A DNA stretch of 35,118 nucleotides from Lichenibacterium ramalinae. GTDB taxonomy: Bacteria; Pseudomonadota; Alphaproteobacteria; Rhizobiales; Beijerinckiaceae. The stretch spans positions 1 to 35,118 of the forward strand of contig NZ_QYBC01000034.1 of the NCBI RefSeq assembly GCF_004137085.1. Direction: 5' to 3'. Position numbers and translations under genes: made by a program. Below, in pieces: positions 7,546 through 15,946 of this stretch (positions are counted from its first letter, which is position 1; each line of letters starts with the position of its first letter). Under the pieces are notes generated by a model that was given only the letters and a program-made list of their open reading frames with translations, searched no databases and was not told where the DNA came from.

Positions 7546-8382
7546 ATGGCACAAGGACACGGAACGCAGGCCGGCGCTCGGAGGGTGGCACTCGTCACGG
7601 GTGCTGCGGGTGGCATCGGCCGGGCGTCGGCCCTCGCGCTGCTTCAGGCGGGATTTGAGGTATTCGGCACGAGTCGGCGGGTCGATGCCGGCGAGGTGCG
7701 CGACAGCATCCACATGCTGCCGTGCGACGTGACGCAGGATGACTCGGTGCAAAGGACCGTCGCCGCGGTCCTGGGGATGACAGGGAGCATCGACGTCCTC
7801 GTCAACAACGCGGGCCGGTCGTTGATCGGCGCGGCGGAAGAGTCCTCGATCGAACAGGCGCAGGGTCTTTTCGACGTCAACCTGTTCAGCATCGTCCGCA
7901 CCACGCGCGAGGTGCTGCCCGTCATGCGGAAGCAAGGGCATGGCCGCATCGTCAACATCAGCTCGGTCTTGGGCTTTCTCCCAGGTCCCTACACGGCACT
8001 CTATAGCGCGACCAAGCATGCAGTGGAGGGGTACTCGGAGTCGCTCGACCACGAACTGCGCACGCTGGGCATCCGCGTGAGCCTCGTCGCACCGGCCTTC
8101 ACCCGCACCGCACTCGAGGAGAACGGCGACAAGCCCGACAGGATGTTGCGCGTCTACGATGCCGGCCGTGACGCTGCCAACACGACCTGGAAGCGCGGGA
8201 TCGCGGCGGGCGATCCGGTGGGGCTGGTCGCCGACAAGGTCGTGCTGGCCGCAACCGAAGCCGAGCCGAGCATCCGCTACACGCCGGGCAAGACCGCGGG
8301 GCGGTTCCGTATGATGAGGCGGTTCGTGCCCGAGAAGATGTTCGACAAGAGCTTCCGCAAGCAGATGGGCGTGATCGGCTGA
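7546..8382 (+). CDS. Short-chain dehydrogenase/reductase
   Basis: 278-residue classical SDR. The nucleotide-binding motif TGAAGGIG (18-25), DVT, NNAG (87-90), the active-site serine in NISS (139-140), and the catalytic Y153 and K157 in YSATK are all present. The Rossmann fold begins right after a short leader, and the chain ends MRRFVPEKMFDKSFRKQMGVIG, as in reductases of unknown substrate often found next to TetR genes. I chose the ATG at 7546 (GGGGAG 5 nt upstream). An in-frame start at 7465 lies within the promoter itself and is rejected. It is cotranscribed with the YciI gene 101 bases downstream. Confidence 0.9.
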   Translation: MAQGHGTQAGARRVALVTGAAGGIGRASALALLQAGFEVFGTSRRVDAGEVRDSIHMLPCDVTQDDSVQRTVAAVLGMTGSIDVLVNNAGRSLIGAAEESSIEQAQGLFDVNLFSIVRTTREVLPVMRKQGHGRIVNISSVLGFLPGPYTALYSATKHAVEGYSESLDHELRTLGIRVSLVAPAFTRTALEENGDKPDRMLRVYDAGRDAANTTWKRGIAAGDPVGLVADKVVLAATEAEPSIRYTPGKTAGRFRMMRRFVPEKMFDKSFRKQMGVIG

Positions 8383-8483
8383 ACCCGACGGACTGGCCCC
8401 GCCATGGCGTCGCTCGTTCGACGTCGCCAGTCGCCTGACGAGCAGATGACGACCCCGCTTTTCCACTTCGAGGAACCCATGCC

Positions 8484-8780
8484 ATGAAAAACTATCTTTG
8501 CCAGTATTTCCCGCCGCGCAACGACTTCCTGTCGAAGATGACGCCGGCCGAAGCCGCGTTGATGAAGGAGCACGGCGCGTGGCAGTCGGCTCTGCTGGAA
8601 CAGGGCGTCATCGTCGCCCACGGGCCGGTCATCGATCCCAAGGGGAGCTACGGCGTCGCCATCTGGCGGATCGCCGACGACCAGGACATCGCCACGTTGA
8701 CGGCGGCCGACCCGATCGTCGCGGCCGGGGTCGGTCGCTACGAATGCCACCCCATGCCTCTGCTGAACGCCCGCGGCTGA
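8484..8780 (+). CDS. YciI-family protein
   Basis: 98-residue member of the YciI-like alpha/beta-barrel family. The recognisable pattern is MKNYLCQYFPPRNDF, LMKEHGAWQSALLEQGVIVAHGPVIDP, YGVAIWRI, then LTAADPIVAAGVGRYECHPM. The conserved histidine (H in KEHGAW) and the aspartate in TAADPIV are the presumed active-site pair. Homologues act as small dehalogenase- or isomerase-like enzymes or have no known role. GAGGAA stands 8 nt before the ATG. As second gene after the SDR and under the same TetR-controlled promoter, it probably acts on a related small organic substrate. Confidence 0.85.
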   Translation: MKNYLCQYFPPRNDFLSKMTPAEAALMKEHGAWQSALLEQGVIVAHGPVIDPKGSYGVAIWRIADDQDIATLTAADPIVAAGVGRYECHPMPLLNARG

Positions 8781-8811
8781 GGTCGCCCCCGGCCCGGGTG
8801 CCGCGGCGCCG

Positions 8812-9741
8812 TCACCGCACGAGGTTGGCGGCGATCTCGCAGGCCTTGCGGGTGGGGCGGCCCGTCCCGTCGACGAGGCTCGGCTTGGCCATCCAGACCA
8901 CCACGCCGGCGACGCCGCCGCCCACCGCCTGGTCGATGCCGGGCAGGCCGTCGAGTTGCCCGCGCGACCAGAGCGCCGGGTTCTCGGAGGACCAGACCGG
9001 ACGCTCGCCGGCCAGGGCGACGAGCGCGCTCCAGGCCTGGACGGTCGCGCTCGCGTCGCGGTCGGCGTTGTGCGAGCCGACGATGTCGAACAGCGCCACC
9101 GTGCCGGGGTCCCGGGCGAGGCTCGTCACCGAACGGCCGACGTGCTGCCGGTCGGGGCCCATCAGCAGCACCGGCACGGAGAGCCTGGCCCGCAGCAGCC
9201 GGGTGATGGCGGCGATGCGGTGGTTGTCGAGCGCGGCCTCGTTGAACGGCGACAGGACGTCGGGCCGGAAGGCCGCCGCATAGGCGGCGAGCCAGGCGGC
9301 ATAGCGTTCGTCGGTCCAGCCCGCGAAGGGCTTCATGCCGACCGACATGGGACTGGCATAGATGGCGAGGCCGAGGCTGCGCGCATAGGCCAGCACGTCG
9401 GCGTAGAGCGGCGGATAATCGGTCGCCACCGCATAGCTCGGCACGACCGGCAGGCGGATGCCGTTGACGCCGACGGCCCCGGCCAGCCCGTCCAGCACGG
9501 CCCGGTAGTTCAGGCGCGTCAGGGCCGTGGCGGGCGAATACAGCTCGTGTTCGGGGAAGGAGGTCTTGAGGTCGGCGATGTAATGGCCGACCCGCCCGGC
9601 GTAGCGCCGGGCCGCGAGGCTCCCGGCGCCGGCGCCGCCGCAGGGTGCGGACGGCTGGGCGGGCGCGGCCCCGGTGGCCAGGAACCCGAGCCCGAGCGTC
9701 GCCGCCGCCAGGATCCGCCGTGCCGGAGGTGTCAGGGGCAT
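8812..9741 (-). CDS. Exported glycoside-hydrolase-like protein
   Basis: 309-residue protein with a Sec signal peptide (basic ARR, hydrophobic core 10-24, likely cleavage near AAPA-QPS). The mature part looks like a TIM-barrel glycosidase of the clan A type. The strand end SPFNEAA places a likely acid/base at E168, and WSSENPA a likely nucleophile at E253. GVNGIRLPVVPSY and DIVGSHNADRD match other barrel strands. I cannot assign a GH family. It lies 14 bases after the glycosyltransferase stop, with GGAGGA before its ATG, so the two are cotranscribed. It may trim or release the polymer that the transferase makes. Confidence 0.7.
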   Translation of the reverse strand: MPLTPPARRILAAATLGLGFLATGAAPAQPSAPCGGAGAGSLAARRYAGRVGHYIADLKTSFPEHELYSPATALTRLNYRAVLDGLAGAVGVNGIRLPVVPSYAVATDYPPLYADVLAYARSLGLAIYASPMSVGMKPFAGWTDERYAAWLAAYAAAFRPDVLSPFNEAALDNHRIAAITRLLRARLSVPVLLMGPDRQHVGRSVTSLARDPGTVALFDIVGSHNADRDASATVQAWSALVALAGERPVWSSENPALWSRGQLDGLPGIDQAVGGGVAGVVVWMAKPSLVDGTGRPTRKACEIAANLVR

Positions 9742-9755
9742 CCGGTCCTCCGGCG

Positions 9756-11543
9756 TCAAAGCAGGGCCAGGGCATTGGCGACGTCCCCGCCCCCCTGCCC
9801 CAACACGTCGAAGACGACGGGATCGATGCCGCCGCGCACCAGCAGGTCGACGACGCCGCGCCGGCGCGCCCGCACCTCGTCCAACGCCGCGAGCCGCTCG
9901 GCTTCGAGCGCTTCGGGGGTGATGTCGATCCGCAGGCCCAGGCAGGTTTCGAGGCGGCTGAGCCAGTCGGGCCCGATCTTGCGGGGGTCGAACTTCTGCG
10001 CCCAGCCCTTCGGCCGGGCCTCGCCGGCGGCCTTGAACCGCCGCTCGGCGGCGTGGCCCTGCTGCTGGAACGCCTTCAGGAACACGCGGAAGCGGTTCGC
10101 CGCCGCCTCGGGCGGCACGTCGGCCAGCACCCCGGGGTCGAAGGCGCTGCCGAGGGCCGGGTGCTGGCCGCCGAGCGCCTCGGAGAAGGCCACCAGCGGG
10201 TCGCCGCCGAGTTGCGCCAGGCGGATGTCGGTGCGCTCGGCGATGGCCTCGGCGACGGGGCCGCCCTGCTCGGCGCGGAGCAGGAAGCCCGAGGTCAGGG
10301 CCGGCTCGGCCCGCACCACGTCGGTGAGGAAGTCGATGCCCGACATGTTGCGCATCTCGACGTCGCCCTCGCCGTAGCTGGCGAAATCCGCCGCCCCGCC
10401 GGCGAATTCGATGGCGGCGGGATGGAACAGCTGCCCGTGCAGGCGGACGCCCGCCGCCCGCGACAGCACCCGGTGGGCGAAGCCGAGCTCCGCCGTGCTG
10501 GTGCCGATCACGGCGAAGCAGGGCTTGGACACGCGCCGCGCGCCCGCCCCCCAGGCTCGCTCGCCACCGCCCGCCAGCGGCCGGTTCGGTGGCCCGTCGC
10601 GGTGGGCCAGGCGCCAATCGTCGTATTCGCTGGAGCGCAGGCCGACATCCTCGTCGATGAAGGGCTTGGCCTGCCGGTCGCCGCGCCAGAAGGCGTCGAG
10701 GAGGTCGCGCAGGCCCATGTCGTGCGCCGACAGCTTGCGCGCCATGAAGAAGCGCTGGCGCGTCAGGTAGTCGAGGTGGTCGGCGTGGTAGACGACCGGG
10801 TAGCCGTAGTCGGTGAACTGGTAGAGGGTCAGCGGGCAGTTGATGATGCGGTGGTCGGGCGCGACCTGCCGCACCAGCGTCTGGAAGAACAGCTCGTCGG
10901 GCACGAGCGTGGTGCGGAAGAAGGCCAGGACGTCCGGCTGGCGGGCGATCGCCATGATGGCTTCGAGGGTCGGCCAGGTCAGCACCCACCATTGCGAGCC
11001 GAGATGCGGGACCATGTCGCGCACGAAGCGGCGCTTCAGCCCCAGCCGGCGCTGCAGCCTGAACATCCGGTCGGTCAGGTGGGGCCGCTCGCGCCAGTTG
11101 AAGTACCAGCGATACTGGTAGCGCTCGCGCTGCGGGCCGCTCTTCACCCACTTCACGGTGTCGGAGGGCACGCTCTCGATGAACTCGTCGCCGCGGTTGC
11201 GGTCGAGGAAGCCCTCGAGGTGGGCGGCATCGCGGATGGGATAGTCCATCGCGCTCATCAGGTAGACGTAGTCGGGCGCCCAGCCGGCCTCGGCGATGGC
11301 CTCGACGGCATTGAGCGTCGCCTGCACGACCGACCACTCGCCCCAGCCGACCGCGACGCGCCGGGCGAACCGCAGCCGGTCCCCGAGGTCGGCGAGGCCG
11401 TCGCGCAGGGCGGCAAATTCCGCGTCGGGCACCTTGGCGTCGTAGTGGATGACGATGCGGTGCCCGGTCGCCGTCATGGTCCGGGCGACGCGCGACACCA
11501 GTGCAGAGGCATTGTGGGCCAGCAGCACGAAGACGATCTGCAC
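9756..11543 (-). CDS. GT14-type (Branch) glycosyltransferase with DUF5927/5928-like C-terminus
   Basis: 595-residue protein. Residues about 1-270 resemble the core-2/I-branching beta-1,6-N-acetylglucosaminyltransferase fold (GT14): IVFVLLAHN start, IHYDAK, GWGEWSVVQATLNAV, YVYLMSAMDYPIRDAAHLEGFL, GSQWWVLTWPT and VPDELFFQTLV. The rest (about 330-595) is the extra domain of the bacterial proteins, containing FAVIGTSTAELGFAHRVL and a helical C-terminus. No signal peptide or TM helix is seen, so it acts in the cytoplasm. The start is GTG, with GGGGGG close upstream. Acceptor and donor are unknown. The following gene is an exported glycosidase-like protein. Confidence 0.82.
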   Translation of the reverse strand: MQIVFVLLAHNASALVSRVARTMTATGHRIVIHYDAKVPDAEFAALRDGLADLGDRLRFARRVAVGWGEWSVVQATLNAVEAIAEAGWAPDYVYLMSAMDYPIRDAAHLEGFLDRNRGDEFIESVPSDTVKWVKSGPQRERYQYRWYFNWRERPHLTDRMFRLQRRLGLKRRFVRDMVPHLGSQWWVLTWPTLEAIMAIARQPDVLAFFRTTLVPDELFFQTLVRQVAPDHRIINCPLTLYQFTDYGYPVVYHADHLDYLTRQRFFMARKLSAHDMGLRDLLDAFWRGDRQAKPFIDEDVGLRSSEYDDWRLAHRDGPPNRPLAGGGERAWGAGARRVSKPCFAVIGTSTAELGFAHRVLSRAAGVRLHGQLFHPAAIEFAGGAADFASYGEGDVEMRNMSGIDFLTDVVRAEPALTSGFLLRAEQGGPVAEAIAERTDIRLAQLGGDPLVAFSEALGGQHPALGSAFDPGVLADVPPEAAANRFRVFLKAFQQQGHAAERRFKAAGEARPKGWAQKFDPRKIGPDWLSRLETCLGLRIDITPEALEAERLAALDEVRARRRGVVDLLVRGGIDPVVFDVLGQGGGDVANALALL

Positions 11544-11822
11544 CCGTTCCCCCCTTCGTGGCTTGCGCCGCCGAGCCGGCCCCCGACGCCCTCATGCACC
11601 GCCCGGCCGCAAAGGTACACCCTCCGATGGTCGAACGGCCTCGTGGCGGGGTCGGGGGTCGACCGATGGTCCCCGGCGGTCGCCGGCACGGCCGCCGGGG
11701 CGGCCTCGGGCAGCCCCGATGCTCCCCACGGCCACAGTCGCGGCGGCGTCGCGCCGCTGAACCCCGGCCGGCCCCACGGGGTTCAGTACCGGGACCCGGC
11801 GGGCGGGCGAGGAGGCGATGCG

Positions 11823-12644
11823 ATGGCGAGCGACGGACAGAGCGAGGTGACCCTCAACGACGGGCGGCGCATGCCGCAGCTCGGGCTCGGCGTGTGGCGC
11901 ACCCCGGCCGACGATGCCGCGCGCGTCGTTGCGGCGGCGCTGGATGCCGGCTACCAGGCCGTCGACACCGCCTCGGCCTACAAGAACGAGGATGGGGTCG
12001 GCCAGGCGCTGGCGGGGCGGGACACGTTCCTCACCACCAAGCTGTGGAACGACGACCAGGGCTACGACGAGGCGCTCCGGGCCTTCGACGCCAGCGCCAA
12101 GCGGCTCGGGCGCGACAGCGTCGACCTCTACCTCATCCACTGGCCGGCCCCCAAGAAGGGCCGCTTCGTCGACAGCTGGAAGGCCCTGGTGCGGCTGCAG
12201 CGGGAAGGGCGGGCGAAGTCGATCGGCGTGTCGAACTTCACCGAGGATCACCTGACGCGCATCATCGACGAGACCGGCGTGACGCCGGCCGTGAACCAGA
12301 TCGAGCTGCACCCGCGCTTCCAGCAGACGGCGCTGCGGGCCTTCCACGCGCGGCACGGCATCCAGACCGAGTCGTGGAGCCCGCTCGGCCAGGGCCAGCT
12401 GCTCGAGGACCCGGCGCTCGGCGACATCGCCCGCCGCACCGGCAAGTCCCCCGCCCAGGTGATCATCCGCTGGCACCTCGATTCGGGGCTCATCGTCATC
12501 CCCAAGACGGTGAACCCGGAGCGGCTGAAGCAGAACATCGCGGTCTTCGACTTCGCGCTCGACGCGGCCGCCATGGAGGCGATCGCGGGCCTCGACTCGC
12601 CCGAGGGCCGCATCGGACCCGACCCCATGACGGCGACCTTCTGA
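11823..12644 (+). CDS. Aldo/keto reductase (2,5-diketogluconate reductase type)
   Basis: 273-residue NADPH-dependent aldo/keto reductase with the complete catalytic tetrad: D48 and Y53 in AVDTASAYKNE, K73 in TTKLWN, H106 in LIHWPAP. Other family marks are GVSNFTEDHL, NQIELHP, ESWSPLGQG, and IPKTVNPERLKQNIAVFDF at the cofactor end. It belongs to the AKR5-like branch that reduces 2,5-diketo-D-gluconate, methylglyoxal and similar carbonyls. The exact substrate cannot be told. AGGAGG is 7 nt before the ATG. It is divergent from the glycosyltransferase (279 bases between starts, no clear operator) and converges on the amidase gene. Confidence 0.92.
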   Translation: MASDGQSEVTLNDGRRMPQLGLGVWRTPADDAARVVAAALDAGYQAVDTASAYKNEDGVGQALAGRDTFLTTKLWNDDQGYDEALRAFDASAKRLGRDSVDLYLIHWPAPKKGRFVDSWKALVRLQREGRAKSIGVSNFTEDHLTRIIDETGVTPAVNQIELHPRFQQTALRAFHARHGIQTESWSPLGQGQLLEDPALGDIARRTGKSPAQVIIRWHLDSGLIVIPKTVNPERLKQNIAVFDFALDAAAMEAIAGLDSPEGRIGPDPMTATF

Positions 12645-12652
12645 GCCACGGC

Positions 12653-12675
12653 GCCGCGGGGCGACGCCCCGCGGC
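12653..12675. terminator. Hairpin between convergent genes
   Basis: GCCGCGGGGC (12653-12662), loop GAC, GCCCCGCGGC (12666-12675): a perfect 10-bp stem in the 55-base gap between the aldo/keto reductase and the amidase ORF. It lacks a T tract but is well placed for a bidirectional terminator. Confidence 0.5.
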
Positions 12676-12699
12676 CAACGTCGGCCCTGGCGACGCCCC

Positions 12700-14136
12700 T
12701 CAGAGCAGCGTCTTCGCCAGCATCATGTGCACGCCCTTGTTGCCGTCGACGAGCTGGGTGACCCGCAGGTCGCCGGCGAGCGAGCACAGCATGTAGGCCT
12801 GGTTCCGGGTGAGGGCGGTGCGGCGGCACACGTGGTCCACCATCTCGCGCACGGCCTGCTTGGCGGCGTCGTCGAGGTCCTCGTCGAGGCCGATCGACAG
12901 GAGGTGCGTGGGGGTCTCGGCGAAGGGCCGCGCGATGGCGATGTCCTTGCGCACCGTCAGCCGGAACGTGCCGGTGACGCCGGTCTCCAGCGCCGTGATG
13001 CAGACTTCGCCGTCGCCCTGCACGCCGTGGCCGTCGCCCGCCATGAAGAGCGCGCCGGGCGCGAAGACCGGCAGGTAGAGCGTCGTGCCGGCCTTGAGTT
13101 CCTTGTTGTCCATGTTGCCGCCGAAGGCGCGCGGCACGGCGGAGCCGCAGGCGCCCCAGGCGGGCGGCGGCGCCACCGCCATGATGCCGAAGAAGGGCGC
13201 GAGCGGGATCTCGGTGCCCCAGGGCATGATGCAGACCTGGCGGGCGTGGTCCACCGCGGGATGGATCGTCTCGTAGTCGGTGAACTCGTCCGGCAGCGTG
13301 CCGAGCAGCGGCAGGATCGACACGAAGCCCCAGTCCTGGCTGACCGTCACGTCGAGGATGTCGACCTGCAGCGTGTCGCCCGGCTCGGCGCCCTCGACGA
13401 AGACGGGCCCGGTCATGAAATGCGGCCCCTTCTGCACCAGGGCGTCGAGCGCCGCCGCATAGGCGGGCGGCACGGTGGCGGCGTCGGCCGGCAGGCTCGC
13501 CTTGCCGCCCGCCGGGAAGGACCCGAGCGTGACGGTGTCGCCCGACTGCACGCGCAGCACGGGCGGCTGGGCGGCGTCGAGCGTGCCCCAGACCATGTGG
13601 TCGTGGGTGACGGGGATGTCGTGATGCGTCGGCATGGTGGTGGATTTCCCTTGCGGTGGCGGAGGTTGGATGGCTTTCGCCATGTCGACCAGCATCTCTC
13701 CGGCTCGGCTCGGATGAGGGCGGCGCCCGGTCTCGGCGAAGCCGCACCGGCGATAGAGCGCGAGGTTCCCGAGCATGCGGGCGTTGGTGTAGAGGCGCAG
13801 GGTCCCGCAGCCCTCGGCGGCGGCCCGGTCACCGGCGAAAGCCAGGAGGCACTTGGCGAAGCCTCGGCCCTGGTGGTCCGGATGAACGGCGACGCTGTAG
13901 ACCAGGAGGTCCGGCCCGGTCCGCTCCAGGACGATGAGGCCCACGGTGCGCCCCGCCGCGGCGAGGAGCCAGACCTGCCCGCGCGCGATGCGCGGGGCAT
14001 GGTCTTCGGTGGCGGGCTTCGGGACGGCGCCGATGACCGGCAGATAGGCGGGCGTATAGGCGGCGGCGCTGATCGACTGCACGGCATCGAGGTCGGCCGG
14101 CCCGGCCGGCCCGATGGAGATGCCCGCGTCGGTCAT
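12700..14136 (-). CDS. GNAT acetyltransferase fused to acetamidase/formamidase
   Basis: One 478-codon frame without a stop. Residues 1-155 are a GNAT domain (SVAVHPDHQGRGFAKCLLAF is the acetyl-CoA loop, LYTNARMLGNLALYRRCGF the C-terminal strand). A proline-rich linker (AIQPPPPQGKSTT) follows. Residues 168-478 are an acetamidase/formamidase: THDHMVWGTLDAAQPP, VQSGDTVTLGS, GAEPGDTLQVDILDV, GGNMDNKELKAGTTLYLPVFAPGALFMAGDGHGVQGDGE. This enzyme hydrolyses short amides to acid and ammonia in the cytoplasm. An internal ATG at 13633-13635, with AAGGGA about 12 nt upstream, could also give the 311-residue amidase alone. The first ATG follows the gamma-glutamyltransferase stop by 4 bases, so it is the last gene of the peptide-transport operon. 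Confidence 0.8.
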   Translation of the reverse strand: MTDAGISIGPAGPADLDAVQSISAAAYTPAYLPVIGAVPKPATEDHAPRIARGQVWLLAAAGRTVGLIVLERTGPDLLVYSVAVHPDHQGRGFAKCLLAFAGDRAAAEGCGTLRLYTNARMLGNLALYRRCGFAETGRRPHPSRAGEMLVDMAKAIQPPPPQGKSTTMPTHHDIPVTHDHMVWGTLDAAQPPVLRVQSGDTVTLGSFPAGGKASLPADAATVPPAYAAALDALVQKGPHFMTGPVFVEGAEPGDTLQVDILDVTVSQDWGFVSILPLLGTLPDEFTDYETIHPAVDHARQVCIMPWGTEIPLAPFFGIMAVAPPPAWGACGSAVPRAFGGNMDNKELKAGTTLYLPVFAPGALFMAGDGHGVQGDGEVCITALETGVTGTFRLTVRKDIAIARPFAETPTHLLSIGLDEDLDDAAKQAVREMVDHVCRRTALTRNQAYMLCSLAGDLRVTQLVDGNKGVHMMLAKTLL

Positions 14137-14140
14137 GCCG

Positions 14141-15946
14141 TCACCGCCCCGCCGCGTAGCCCTGCATGCCGCGCGGGTTGGCGGCGGCGCGCAGCAGCCC
14201 GTCCGGGTCGCGCGAGGCGGCGACGAGGCGCCCCTCGGACCAGGCGTCCCCCACCTCGACCGCGTGGCCGCGGCGGCGCAGCTCCGCCACCGTCGAGTCC
14301 GGCAGGCGGCTCTCGACGACGAGGCGGTTGGGCCGCGACTTGCGGGGCCAGAAGGACGAGGGGAAATGCTCGGAATGCCAGGCCGGCGCGTCGATGGCCT
14401 CCTGCAGGTTCATCCCGGCATGGACGTGGCGCAGGAAGAACTGCGGGATCCACTGGTCCTGCTGGTCGCCGCCCGGCGTGCCCCAGGCGAGGAAGGGTTT
14501 GCCGTCGCGCAAAGCGAGCGTGGGCGACAGGGTGGTGCGCGGCCGGCGGCCGGGCGCGAGGCTGGAGGGGCGCCCCTCCTCCAGCCAGAACATCTGGGCC
14601 CGGGTGCCGAGGCCGAAGCCGAGGCTCGGGATGACGGGCGAGGATTGCAGCCAGCCGCCGGACGGCGTCGCCGCCACCATGTTGCCGTGGCGGTCGATGA
14701 CGTCGAAATGCACCGTGTCGCCGCGCGTGGTGCCGAGCCGGCCCACCGTGGGCTCGCCGGCCCCCGACGCCCCCACCGCCACCCGGCCCTCGTCGGTGGC
14801 GCGGGCGTCGACGGCGGCGCCGAAGCCCGGGATCGTGCCGGGGCGCAGCTCCGCCGAGGCGGACTCGCCGATCAGCGCCCGCCGCTCGGCATTGTAGGCC
14901 TCCGACAGCAGCACGTCGCCCGGCACCGGCACGTGGTCGGGGTCGCCGTAGAAGGCTTCGCGGTCGGCGAAGGCGAGCTTGGAGGCTTCCACCACGAGGT
15001 GGATGAAGTCCGGGCCGGCGGGGTCGAGCCGGTCGAGGTCGAAGCCCTTGAGCAGGGCCAGCTGCTGGAGGGCGACCGGCCCCTGCGACCAGAACCCGGC
15101 CTTCAGCACCCGGTAGCGCCCGTAGTCGAGCCCGACCGGCGCCTCGACGGTGGCGCTCCAGCCCGCCATGTCCTGGCCGGTCAGCACGCCGTGATGGGCG
15201 CGGCCCGACACGTCCATGACGGCATCGTCGCGGCACCAGCGGTCGATGGCATCCGCCACGAACCCCTCGCGCCAGGCCCGGCGGGCCGCCGCGATCTGCG
15301 CCTCGCGCCCGCCGCCCGCGGCCTCGGCCTCGCGGCAGATGCGCTCGTAGGTGTCGGCCAGCGCCGGGTTGCGGAACAGCGTGCCGGGCAGCGGCACGTC
15401 GCCGCCCGGCAGGTAGACGGCGGCCGATGTCGTCCAATGGTCGCGGAACAGATCCGCCACCGTGGCGATCGTGGCCGAGGTCCGCTCGACGATGGGGTGG
15501 CCGTGCCGGGCATAGTGGATGGCGGGGGCCAGCACGTCGCGGACCGGGAGCGTGCCGTGCCGCTCCAGCATCAGCATCAGGGCGTCGAAGGTGCCGGGCA
15601 CGCAGGCCGCCAGCTGGCCCGTGCCGGGGATGAGGTCGAGCCCGAGGGAGCGGCAATGCGCGATCGTCAGCCCGGCCGGCGCCGGGCCCTGGCCGCAGAC
15701 CACCTCGGCCGCCTCCGCCCCCGCCGCGTGCAGGATCAGCGGCGCGTCGCCGGCGGGGCCGTTGAGGTGCGGCTCCACGACCTGCAGCGTGAAGGCGGCG
15801 GCGCAGCCGGCGTCGAAGGCGTTGCCGCCCCGCTCCAGGATCGACATGCCGACCGCGGTGGCGATCCAATGCGTCGTGGCCACGACGCCGAAGGTGCCCT
15901 GGATCTCGGGGCGGGTGGTGAAGCGGCCGGGGTTGATGTTGCTCAT
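14141..15946 (-). CDS. Gamma-glutamyltransferase family protein, no signal peptide
   Basis: 601-residue Ntn-hydrolase of the gamma-glutamyltransferase family. It should autocleave before T411 in GDTVHFDVIDRHGNMVAATPSGG, giving large and small subunits. Other marks are ILERGGNAFDAGCAAAFTL, HLNGPAGDAPLIL, the FSQGP-like FWSQGPVALQQLALL, HLVVEASKLAFADREAFYGDP and RRPRTTLSPTLALRDGKPFLAWGTPGGDQQDQW. Classical periplasmic enzymes carry a signal peptide. This one begins MSNINPGRFTTRPEIQG and shows none, so a cytoplasmic site is likely. It sits between a peptide ABC importer and an amidase, which suggests it removes gamma-glutamyl groups from imported compounds. The start overlaps the preceding small ORF by ATGA. 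Confidence 0.9.
   Translation of the reverse strand: MSNINPGRFTTRPEIQGTFGVVATTHWIATAVGMSILERGGNAFDAGCAAAFTLQVVEPHLNGPAGDAPLILHAAGAEAAEVVCGQGPAPAGLTIAHCRSLGLDLIPGTGQLAACVPGTFDALMLMLERHGTLPVRDVLAPAIHYARHGHPIVERTSATIATVADLFRDHWTTSAAVYLPGGDVPLPGTLFRNPALADTYERICREAEAAGGGREAQIAAARRAWREGFVADAIDRWCRDDAVMDVSGRAHHGVLTGQDMAGWSATVEAPVGLDYGRYRVLKAGFWSQGPVALQQLALLKGFDLDRLDPAGPDFIHLVVEASKLAFADREAFYGDPDHVPVPGDVLLSEAYNAERRALIGESASAELRPGTIPGFGAAVDARATDEGRVAVGASGAGEPTVGRLGTTRGDTVHFDVIDRHGNMVAATPSGGWLQSSPVIPSLGFGLGTRAQMFWLEEGRPSSLAPGRRPRTTLSPTLALRDGKPFLAWGTPGGDQQDQWIPQFFLRHVHAGMNLQEAIDAPAWHSEHFPSSFWPRKSRPNRLVVESRLPDSTVAELRRRGHAVEVGDAWSEGRLVAASRDPDGLLRAAANPRGMQGYAAGR

Noticed and set aside
9742-11595. Minus-strand frame that extends the glycosidase-like gene to 927 codons
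   Set aside because: The extension is the shifted reading of the glycosyltransferase gene and has only Arg/Pro-rich low-complexity sequence. A good signal peptide and Shine-Dalgarno place the true start at 9741.
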